Below are positions 1 through 5,676 of a DNA stretch of 8,622 nt, in pieces. The notes below the pieces were generated by a model. That model worked only from the letters and a program-made list of their open reading frames with translations, ran no database searches and was not told the DNA's origin. The DNA is from Clostridia bacterium (GTDB lineage: Bacteria; Bacillota; Clostridia; DUPQ01). Both the position numbers and the translations under genes were made by a program. Location: positions 1-8,622 of the forward strand of contig JAUUZV010000101.1 of the NCBI GenBank assembly GCA_030592085.1. Reading direction: 5' to 3'. Positions within the stretch are counted from its first letter, which is position 1. The number at the start of each line of letters is the position of its first letter.

Positions 1-428
1 GCACTATATCTTGTTATATTTAAGTATCCAATAATTTGGTTGTTATCTTTAATTTCAATAGAGTCAATTTCACTATCTGAAAATGTATATGTCCTTCCCA
101 TCATTTCTTTCATGGAACTCATCATATCTTGACTATCATTTTCTACATCAACTAGTATTTCACCATCTTTGTTATATAATTTTATTCTAGTAATTGGATC
201 ATCTAAATGGGTTTCTAATTCCATGGCCATTTGTGATATTAGTAATGTATCTCCCATTAGAACTTGTTTTGAATATTCAATAATTTCTTCAATATGCAAT
301 TCATAATTCTCTGCCACATAATCGTTAAAATACCTATTTGTTAACGAATTTAATACAAGAGAATTTATGCTAATTGAGATAATCGCAATAAATAAGAGGA
401 CTAACAACCAAAGTTTTCTTATTGTCAT
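1..428 (-). CDS. Sensor histidine kinase, N-terminal part (runs off the left edge)
   Basis: Only the first 142 codons are present; the reading frame is open to the window edge. The protein starts MTIRKLWLLVLLFIAI, giving a membrane segment at about residues 5-25, followed by a polar extracytoplasmic stretch from about 30 onward with a PAS/Cache-like 'LYNKDGEILVD' strand near residues 93-103. The HAMP, dimerisation/phosphoacceptor and ATPase parts must lie beyond the window, so the kinase call rests mainly on position: its ATG (426-428) overlaps the TGA of the upstream OmpR-type regulator as ATGA, which is the usual regulator-kinase coupling. A strong AGGAGG (438-443) sits 9 nt before the ATG, inside the regulator gene. 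It is probably a membrane sensor that phosphorylates the regulator. The signal sensed cannot be told from this fragment. Confidence 0.8.
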   Translation of the reverse strand, partial: MTIRKLWLLVLLFIAIISISINSLVLNSLTNRYFNDYVAENYELHIEEIIEYSKQVLMGDTLLISQMAMELETHLDDPITRIKLYNKDGEILVDVENDSQDMMSSMKEMMGRTYTFSDSEIDSIEIKDNNQIIGYLNITRYS

Positions 429-1111
429 AATCCCTTTCCTCCTAATACATAACCCGCTCCATACTTTGTAAGTAAAAACTTTGGTTTGTTTACATCATCT
501 TCGATTTTTTGTCTAATCCTTTTTATATAACTATCAATATTTCTATCATATCCTTCATATAATTGTCCAAATGACTGTGTTATTAATTGTTCTCTTGATA
601 AAATTTGTCCTTTGTTTTTAAATAGTGATAATAATAATTTGTACTCAGTAGATGTAAGATGTATTTCTATTCCATTTTTTTGTAGTAATTTGCTTCCTGT
701 AAAAAGTGATAGTTCTTGAAAGGTATAGATGATTTCATTTTCTTGATGGTATGTTCTTCTCATTATAGCTCTAACTCGCTTTACTAATTCTCTAACACTA
801 AAAGGTTTAACTATATAATCATCAGCACCTTGATCAAATCCCTTTAATCTATCAACCTCTGCTTGTCTAGCTGTTAACATAATAACAGGAATTTCTGATA
901 ACTTACGAACTTCCTTTAAAACAGTAAATCCATCGATTCCTGGCATCATAATATCTAGTATAATTAAATGGCAAATATTATTATTAATATATTCTAATGC
1001 TTCAAAACCATCTTTTACTGCATGGCAATAATAACCTTCTTTTGTTAGGTACTTTGTTACTATACCGCTAATTTCTTCTTGATCTTCTACTACTAGTACA
1101 TGAAAAACGAT
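425..1111 (-). CDS. OmpR/PhoB-family response regulator, apparently starting at ATC
   Basis: This is a two-domain transcription regulator of 228 aa, the normal family length. The receiver domain (about 3-118) has the acidic pair E9-D10, phosphoacceptor D53 in 'ILDIMMPG', T80 in 'VIMLTA' and K102 in 'VKPF'. The C-terminal winged helix (about 130-226) has the 'LTSTEYKLL' and 'DSYIKRIRQKIE' signatures of OmpR-type DNA binding. Start choice: reading back from the receiver there is no ATG, GTG or TTG before an in-frame TAA at 1121-1123. AAGGTGA (1116-1122) is followed, with the AAGG core 7 nt away, by ATC GTT TTT CAT, so I place the start at ATC (1109-1111); ATG there would give MVFHVLVVED. The first in-frame ATG (947-949) would delete D53 and half the receiver. 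The gene ends in TGA within the ATGA overlap with the kinase gene. It probably controls the promoter at 1719-1758. Confidence 0.85.
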   Translation of the reverse strand: MVFHVLVVEDQEEISGIVTKYLTKEGYYCHAVKDGFEALEYINNNICHLIILDIMMPGIDGFTVLKEVRKLSEIPVIMLTARQAEVDRLKGFDQGADDYIVKPFSVRELVKRVRAIMRRTYHQENEIIYTFQELSLFTGSKLLQKNGIEIHLTSTEYKLLLSLFKNKGQILSREQLITQSFGQLYEGYDRNIDSYIKRIRQKIEDDVNKPKFLLTKYGAGYVLGGKGL

Positions 1112-1115
1112 GAAA

Positions 1116-1122
1116 TCACCTT
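1116..1122 (-). promoter_or_regulatory. Ribosome binding site of the response regulator gene
   Basis: AAGGTGA on the minus strand. It is the only good Shine-Dalgarno match near the start of the receiver domain and points to the ATC at 1109-1111 as initiation codon (7 nt from the AAGG core). The GTG inside it (frame GTG ATT TCA) is in another frame and would need one extra T in the run of five to join the receiver frame. Confidence 0.6.
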
Positions 1123-1157
1123 ATTTCTTAATTGTTCTTCTTATAAATGAAGGTAAC

Positions 1158-1191
1158 CAGCCTGCTATTTATAATTGATTTTAGCAGGCCG
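1158..1191 (-). other. GC-rich stem-loop in the leader between the SHOCT genes and the regulator gene
   Basis: TAGCAGGC (1182-1189 on +) is an exact inverted repeat of GCCTGCTA (1160-1167). In minus-strand RNA the stem extends to 10 bp, CGGCCTGCTA with TAGCAGGCTG, including one G-U pair and a 14-nt A/T-rich loop. It is conspicuous in such AT-rich DNA. It is not followed by a U-tract on either strand, so it does not look like an intrinsic terminator. It may be an RNA stability or processing element, or an attenuator, that sets regulator/kinase level relative to the SHOCT genes. Confidence 0.5.
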
Positions 1192-1204
1192 TTCTTCAAT
1201 TAAT

Positions 1205-1233
1205 ATCATACCACACTAACTGATGGTTGATAA
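1205..1233 (-). promoter_or_regulatory. Possible internal promoter for regulator and kinase
   Basis: On the minus strand TTATCA (1228-1233, 4/6 match to -35), a 17-nt spacer and TATGAT (1205-1210, 5/6 match to -10) with an upstream TGG that makes an extended -10. Transcription would start near 1198, giving a leader of about 87 nt that contains the stem-loop at 1158-1191. AT-rich DNA yields such matches easily, so confidence is moderate to low. Confidence 0.4.
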
Positions 1234-1250
1234 ATACTGATACTGTCATA

Positions 1251-1502
1251 CTATTTTTTTGATAGTATTTTTTTTCTTCTTAAATATTCTTCTTCTGTTA
1301 TTTCACCTTGTGCAAATTTCATTTTTAGCAATTCAATAACATCATTGTTTGTATGCTTTCTTCTTCCTATAGCTATAAATCCTAAGATTATAGCTGTAAT
1401 TAGAACAACAAAACCTACTCCTACTAGCCAATGCCAGTCTCCTAAAAAATATCCGTTATTTATACAATCTGTGTTTGCTAAATAACTTGTATTATACATC
1501 AT
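1251..1502 (-). CDS. Single-pass membrane miniprotein with C-terminal SHOCT domain
   Basis: The 83-aa product has a polar N-terminus (one Cys at 13), one hydrophobic segment at about 25-45 followed by the basic stop-transfer 'GRRKH', and a C-terminal SHOCT domain (short C-terminal domain, about 54-82) with the typical 'LLKMKFAQGEITEEEYLRRK' pattern. There is no cleavable signal peptide, and the basic residues after the membrane segment suggest an outside N-terminus and cytoplasmic SHOCT. SHOCT modules are thought to mediate oligomerisation; no enzymatic role is known or visible. GGGAG lies 7 nt before the first of two consecutive ATG codons. The gene follows its smaller SHOCT neighbour by 11 nt, and the regulator/kinase pair comes next, so these genes are probably co-transcribed. 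Possible roles are modulation of the kinase or an envelope-stress output; both are inference. Confidence 0.85.
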   Translation of the reverse strand: MMYNTSYLANTDCINNGYFLGDWHWLVGVGFVVLITAIILGFIAIGRRKHTNNDVIELLKMKFAQGEITEEEYLRRKKILSKK

Positions 1503-1513
1503 AATTAATCTCC

Positions 1514-1693
1514 CTATTTACGTAACGCATCTTTCATCTTCATATATGTTTCTTCATCAATTTCTCCATTGGCAAATCGCTCTTTTATAATGTCATCTGC
1601 ACTTTTCTTATGCAAAAACTTATTCACATTGTGATTGCTATTGTAGAAAAAATAAATTCCAACGATTATTAATATAATCCATATAAAGCCCAT
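1514..1693 (-). CDS. 59-aa membrane miniprotein with SHOCT domain
   Basis: ATG at 1691-1693 to TAG at 1514-1516. The N-terminus, MGFIWIILIIVGIYFFY, is one membrane segment (about 2-18). It is followed by a short linker and a SHOCT-type C-terminus (about 31-58, 'IIKERFANGEIDEETYMKMK'). The same layout, and the shared F-A-x-G-E-I-x-E-E-x-Y pattern, make it a likely paralogue of the next gene (1251-1502), though only the SHOCT part is clearly alike. A perfect AGGAGG (1702-1707) sits 8 nt before the ATG, so it is very likely translated despite its size. It is the first gene after the promoter with 11-bp repeats and probably the first product of the SHOCT-regulator-kinase operon. Confidence 0.85.
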   Translation of the reverse strand: MGFIWIILIIVGIYFFYNSNHNVNKFLHKKSADDIIKERFANGEIDEETYMKMKDALRK

Positions 1694-1718
1694 TTGTGAT
1701 ACCTCCTATAAATCTTAT

Positions 1719-1747
1719 ATTTTAAGTATGCAAAAGAAATATGACAG
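1719..1747 (-). promoter_or_regulatory. Promoter of the SHOCT / two-component operon
   Basis: Minus-strand CTGTCA (1742-1747, 4/6 to -35), 17-nt spacer, TAAAAT (1719-1724, 5/6 to -10). Start of transcription is expected near 1712, only a few nucleotides before the AGGAGG of the first SHOCT gene. The weak -35 lies inside a direct repeat, as is common in promoters activated by OmpR-family regulators. Confidence 0.5.
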
Positions 1748-1758
1748 AAATATGACTA
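1735..1758 (-). repeat. Perfect 11-bp tandem direct repeat resembling a Pho box (candidate operator)
   Basis: The unit GTCATATTTCT occurs twice head to tail on the minus strand (1746-1756 and 1735-1745) with no mismatch. Read in the register TAGTCATATTT (1748-1758) then CTGTCATATTT (1737-1747), it closely resembles the E. coli PhoB box, two 11-bp units starting CTGTCAT. The second unit ends 12 nt before the -10 element and overlaps the -35 position, which matches the geometry of PhoB-type activation. The OmpR-family regulator encoded downstream is the obvious candidate ligand; that link is inference. Confidence 0.6.
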
Positions 1759-1793
1759 ATCATAATTTTATTTTTATATTTATTTTTATATAG

Positions 1794-3791
1794 TTATATT
1801 ACCTTATTGATAAAAACATCTACTATGTGTGGATCAAATTCTTTTCCTTTACTTTTCACTAATTTAGTTATTGCAGCTTCCTTTGATATTGGTTTTTTAT
1901 CTTTACTCCTGATCATTAAATCATAACTATCAGCAATTGATAAAATTCTAGTATGAATGGCAATTTCTTCTTTTTGTAACCCTCTTGGAAATCCTTTTCC
2001 ATCCCATTGTTCATGATGTTGTAATACATAATTAGATATATCTGCATATTCATTTACAGAACGTAATATCTGATACCCTGTTTCAATATGCAATTCCATA
2101 CTTGCATCGCTATCCTTTTGAAGCGTTTTAATCGAATTATTAATATTACCAATATTATGATAAAACCCTAGTTGTTCTAATGTATTTATTTCTGTTTCGT
2201 TTAAAGCTAAGGCTTTACCGGTTTTTTTACAAAGATTTGCTACCTCTTCTGCATGTTCTTTTTCAAATGGATATTTATCATGTAATTGTTTAATAATAAG
2301 TTTTAAGGTTTCTTTTTTTATTCTATCACTTTCTTTTAATTTACTTTTATACATAGAGGCTTCTGCTTGTTGATAAACATTTAAAAAAGAGATTTTCTCT
2401 TCTTTTTTTGTTTCACAGCCAAATGCTGCTGAAATGGGAATATGACAAATTGTTTTTTTGCTCATTTTTTCTTTCATTCTGTTAACAATTTGCAGAGCTT
2501 CTCTTGTAGTAGTTGAAGGTAATAACAACACAAATTCATCACCGCCAATTCTAGCGACGATATCATCAGCACGTATGTGCTCCTTCATAATATCTGCAAA
2601 AGCCACAAGCAGTTCATCTCCTGTACTGTGCCCATATGCATCATTTAATAATTTAAGGCCATTTATGTCAGCCATAACAATTGATAATGGATAATTTCTT
2701 TTTGTATCCACTCGCTTACATTCTTCGTCAAAGAATCTACGATTATATAATCCAGTTAATTTATCATGTAAACTTAAATACTCAATTTCATCTTGTTTTT
2801 TCTTTCTTTCGGAAAAGTCTCTAAATACCAGTACTGCTCCATTTAATGTATTATCTATTTCTTTGATTGGTGATATAATTCCTTCAATGGGTACTTCTAT
2901 TCCATTTTTTGAAATAAGAAGAATATTTTCTGCAAACTCATAGGACTGTTCTTTTTTAAATACATTATTAATTTCTTTTGTGCATTTTTGACTAGTGATT
3001 TCATTAATTGGTTTAAAAATATCTTGTAATAGTTTTCCTTTTGCTTCATCAAAAGAATAGCCAGTTAGTAATTGTGCCACATTATTCATTAAACTAATAT
3101 GCTGATCTTTATCAGTAGAAATAACCCCATCACCAACTGATATAAGTGTAGTTTCTAATAATACTTTTTCTTCATGCAGCTGTTTTGTGCTTTTTTTAGA
3201 ATCTGTTACATCATATATAATAGTTGCAAATTGTCTTGGTTTTGGACTATATACATACACTTCATAGTACTTACCGGTGGTGATAAAAAAGTCATCTATT
3301 TTTTTAGCTTTTCCTGTTAATGCTACCTCACCAAACTCTTTAATCCATATATTTTCAGTTTTTGGAAAAAGTTCTAATACGGTTTTACCTATAATATCTT
3401 CCTCTTTTATACCTAGCATTTTTTCAAATTTTGGATTAATTCCAATATAGCGATAGTCAATTGGATTATTTTGTTCGTCAGTAATTATTTCATGTAATGC
3501 GAGCCCTTGTTGCATTTCATTTAATAGTGATTGATACAGTTGATTTTTATCAGTAACAATTTCTGTTTTTTTCCACATATTTAAAATCAGATATAGAAAA
3601 GCTACTATAAAGGCTGAAAACAGAGTAACAACAAAAATAGTAACCACTTTTCCAAGTGTTGGTATTTGAAGTTTTATTAGTGTATATATTAAACTTGGTA
3701 AAAGAAAACATATTAATAAAATTAATGTTTTAGTAAAATAATTTTTCGTTTTTCTAATTTGCCCATATTTATTATGGTTTTTATTCCCCAT
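1794..3791 (-). CDS. Membrane PAS-PAS-GGDEF-HD protein: diguanylate cyclase with degenerate HD domain
   Basis: The 665-aa protein has two membrane segments (about 21-41 and 48-72), a PAS domain (about 85-198), a second PAS (about 206-330), a GGDEF domain (about 336-492) and a C-terminal HD domain of the HD-GYP type (about 500-662). The cyclase looks active: 'DKLTGLYNRR', 'NDAYGHSTGD' and intact GGDEF at 416-420, plus an inhibitory-site RxxD (R407-D410) exactly five residues earlier, implying c-di-GMP feedback. The HD part keeps H513, H568, H592-H593 and D621, but the HD pair is H545-N546 and the usual 'HDIGK' reads 'HNIGN'; GYP reads GFP at 600-602. Loss of the metal-binding Asp suggests weak or no phosphodiesterase activity. 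The Shine-Dalgarno site is poor (AGGG about 12 nt upstream). It has its own promoter at 3831-3859 and is probably a cytoplasmic-facing sensor making c-di-GMP. Confidence 0.9.
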   Translation of the reverse strand: MGNKNHNKYGQIRKTKNYFTKTLILLICFLLPSLIYTLIKLQIPTLGKVVTIFVVTLFSAFIVAFLYLILNMWKKTEIVTDKNQLYQSLLNEMQQGLALHEIITDEQNNPIDYRYIGINPKFEKMLGIKEEDIIGKTVLELFPKTENIWIKEFGEVALTGKAKKIDDFFITTGKYYEVYVYSPKPRQFATIIYDVTDSKKSTKQLHEEKVLLETTLISVGDGVISTDKDQHISLMNNVAQLLTGYSFDEAKGKLLQDIFKPINEITSQKCTKEINNVFKKEQSYEFAENILLISKNGIEVPIEGIISPIKEIDNTLNGAVLVFRDFSERKKKQDEIEYLSLHDKLTGLYNRRFFDEECKRVDTKRNYPLSIVMADINGLKLLNDAYGHSTGDELLVAFADIMKEHIRADDIVARIGGDEFVLLLPSTTTREALQIVNRMKEKMSKKTICHIPISAAFGCETKKEEKISFLNVYQQAEASMYKSKLKESDRIKKETLKLIIKQLHDKYPFEKEHAEEVANLCKKTGKALALNETEINTLEQLGFYHNIGNINNSIKTLQKDSDASMELHIETGYQILRSVNEYADISNYVLQHHEQWDGKGFPRGLQKEEIAIHTRILSIADSYDLMIRSKDKKPISKEAAITKLVKSKGKEFDPHIVDVFINKVI

Positions 3792-3830
3792 ATGTTTTTT
3801 TATCCCTATAGCACTATATTATTATTTTAA

Positions 3831-3859
3831 ATTATATTCTTTTATCTAGTTTTCTTCAA
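3831..3859 (-). promoter_or_regulatory. Promoter of the PAS-GGDEF-HD gene
   Basis: Minus-strand TTGAAG (3854-3859, 4/6 to -35), 17-nt spacer and a perfect TATAAT (3831-3836). The -35 lies within the last codons of the permease gene. Transcription would start near 3824, leaving a leader of about 33 nt before the ATG at 3789-3791. The leader is too short for a riboswitch, and no terminator is visible between the permease gene and this gene. Confidence 0.6.
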
Positions 3860-5180
3860 TACTAATTTCCATTTTAACTTTTTTATTTCTAATTAGCCCA
3901 AAAGCAATAGCGCCTACTAATACAACTAAATTCCCAACAAGTCCAATTGTATTTAAGTTTGAAGCTAATAAAAACACTTGTACTAAAAGAACAAGGATAC
4001 CAATTCCATTAAGTAAATAGAACCAGAAATTTTTCATATAAAAAGGTGATTGAAGCCATTGTTTCTCAAATAGTTTTGGCAATCTAAAAACCCCAACTGC
4101 TTTCATGATTGTTGCAATGAAAACAACTAATAATGCAAAGCTAGCAATCATCTCAATATCAATATTTACTAAAATCGGAACCATTCCAATGATATAGAAA
4201 CCAATCAATAATTTATAGGGTGTATTGTATTTTGGATGTAATTTTGCAAGAGAGCGTGGAAACCAATTATCAACACATGCTTGCATAATAGGTTTTGTTA
4301 CAAAAGCTAATTGTCCATTTAGTGTTGTTACTAATGCAAACATAGCTCCACCAACAATAAAGACAACATATAACCAATCAGGTAATATTATATTAGCAAC
4401 TAATGTTAAAGGTTGATTTGCAACGTTTTCAATGGGAAGCACACCTGAGGCAACCACAGCCATTAAAGCGTACAAAACTGAAACTACTAATGTTGAAACA
4501 ATCATAACCATAGGTAAATCTTTTTTAGGATTTTTAGCTTCAGCACTTAAATTCACAATCATAGATCCACCGCTTGCTGCAAAGGTTAGTAAGGCCATGG
4601 CTAACAATAAGCCACCTAAACCATTTGTTAAAAATCCTGGTTGCGAAAAATAACCAGGTTCAATTTTAAACACCCCAAAACCTATGAATAATAAAATTGC
4701 TCCAAGTAATATGATTACCATTGTTTTTTGTAATTTAATCGCTTTCTTAATACCAAAGAAATTAACCGCAAAAACAACACTCATTAATATTCCAGCAATT
4801 AGCTTTGAAGGCAAACCAGGAATTAGTGCTAATAAGTAATCTGCAAATGAAATTGCATAAATAGCTAAAGATACATTTGAAACAATAAAAAATATTATAT
4901 ATATCCCAGCAAACTTTTGCCCTACAAAAGTAGCTGTTTGTGTATAATTACCACCTCTAAACCTAACCACACTACTGGCAAAAACAACGTGTACTGCAAT
5001 AAATAGCACTGCAATACCTGCTAATATATATGCTAAACTAACTGATCGGCCTGTCATTGAAATAGCTACACCTGTTAATGCCATAACACCTGCTCCAATA
5101 ATTTGGCCAATAGCAATTGGAAATAATTCTTTGCGTCCTAATGTTCTCTTTAAGTTCTTAGTTGATATTGTTTGATTCAT
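3846..5180 (-). CDS. APC-superfamily permease (amino acid transporter-like)
   Basis: The 444-aa protein has about twelve membrane segments (roughly 20-40, 49-72, 90-117, 127-144, 153-170, 190-213, 224-248, 267-290, 327-343, 348-369, 389-413, 415-435), the usual number for this superfamily. Family marks are 'IGQIIGAGVMALTG' in the first segment, which in APC transporters forms the unwound substrate-binding bend, and 'EAKNPKKDLP' after the sixth. It is probably a secondary transporter for amino acids or related amines in the cytoplasmic membrane; the substrate cannot be read from the sequence. It begins 14 nt after the rlmH stop codon with only a weak purine-rich site (GAAAAGAGA), so it is likely the third gene of the walJ-rlmH operon. 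It ends in TAG. Confidence 0.88.
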   Translation of the reverse strand: MNQTISTKNLKRTLGRKELFPIAIGQIIGAGVMALTGVAISMTGRSVSLAYILAGIAVLFIAVHVVFASSVVRFRGGNYTQTATFVGQKFAGIYIIFFIVSNVSLAIYAISFADYLLALIPGLPSKLIAGILMSVVFAVNFFGIKKAIKLQKTMVIILLGAILLFIGFGVFKIEPGYFSQPGFLTNGLGGLLLAMALLTFAASGGSMIVNLSAEAKNPKKDLPMVMIVSTLVVSVLYALMAVVASGVLPIENVANQPLTLVANIILPDWLYVVFIVGGAMFALVTTLNGQLAFVTKPIMQACVDNWFPRSLAKLHPKYNTPYKLLIGFYIIGMVPILVNIDIEMIASFALLVVFIATIMKAVGVFRLPKLFEKQWLQSPFYMKNFWFYLLNGIGILVLLVQVFLLASNLNTIGLVGNLVVLVGAIAFGLIRNKKVKMEISIEEN

Positions 5181-5194
5181 AAATGTCTCTTTTC

Positions 5195-5674
5195 TTATTT
5201 GTGATAGGGTTCATTTCTTGTAATTTTTGATGCCCTATAAATTTGTTCTAATAATATTACTTTCATTAATTGATGAGGAAATGTCATGTTTGAAAATGAT
5301 AATTTCAAATCAGCCTTACTTAGTACCTCACTTGAAAGACCTAAACTTCCTCCAATAATAAATACAATGTCTGATTTACCAGACAAACCAATTTGTTCAA
5401 TTGTTTTTGATAGTAAAATAGATGACAGTTGTTTTCCTAATCTATCTAGTGCAATGATATATTGTCTATCTTTAATTTTCCCTATTATTCGTTGTCCTTC
5501 TTTTTTCATGACAATATCAGCTTGTTTCAAAGATAATTTTTCAGGTGCCTTTTCATCAGGTACTTCAATTAATGTTAATTGATGATAACTTGATAATCTC
5601 TTTTGGTATTCATTACAAGCTTTTATAAAATATTCTTCTTTTAATTTTCACACAGTTATTATGGTAATTTTCAT
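5195..5674 (-). pseudogene. rlmH: RlmH, 23S rRNA pseudouridine-1915 N3-methyltransferase, with in-frame TGA at codon 9
   Basis: RlmH is a small homodimeric SPOUT methyltransferase that methylates pseudouridine 1915 in helix 69 of 23S rRNA on assembled 70S ribosomes. From ATG 5672-5674 to TAA 5195-5197 there are 159 codons, the usual family length. The ends are typical: MKITIITV at the N-terminus, 'VPDEKAPEKLS' near 39-49, the SAM-binding glycine loop 'FIIGGSLGLS', and 'MTFPHQLMKVILLEQIYRA' leading to 'NEPYHK' at the C-terminus. Codon 9 (5648-5650) is TGA where relatives have Gly in 'VGKLKE', so one base (GGA to TGA) interrupts an otherwise undecayed gene. No good restart exists: TTG at 5528-5530 has no Shine-Dalgarno site and would drop 48 residues. 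The ATG lies 2 nt after the walJ stop and also lacks a Shine-Dalgarno site, implying translational coupling. It is either a very recent pseudogene, UGA readthrough or a base error. Confidence 0.85.
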
Positions 5675-5676
5675 AA

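Noticed and set aside
425..949. Response regulator starting at the internal ATG of the MMPG motif
   Set aside because: This start would remove the acidic pair, D53 and the first half of the receiver domain, all of which are encoded in the same open frame upstream.
1248..1275. ATACTAT/ATAGTAT hairpin followed by eight T on the plus strand, like an intrinsic terminator
   Set aside because: There is no plus-strand gene upstream of it, the stem has only one G-C pair, and on the minus strand, where all the genes are, the hairpin lacks a following T-run.
1697..1793. Terminator after the PAS-GGDEF-HD gene
   Set aside because: No stem with a T-run is present, only A/T-rich sequence, so readthrough into the SHOCT operon cannot be excluded.
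4225..4653. Plus-strand open frames opposite the permease gene, and similar ones elsewhere
   Set aside because: They lie entirely within convincing minus-strand genes, have no ribosome sites or recognisable motifs, and are shadows of those genes.
5195..5530. A 111-aa RlmH starting at TTG
   Set aside because: It has no Shine-Dalgarno site and lacks 48 conserved residues whose coding sequence is intact just upstream of it, apart from the TGA.
5600..5650. Selenocysteine insertion hairpin downstream of the rlmH TGA
   Set aside because: The following 40 nt are A/T-rich with only the short palindrome TTTTATAAAA; no stem with a suitable apical loop is visible, although SECIS elements are hard to judge by eye.
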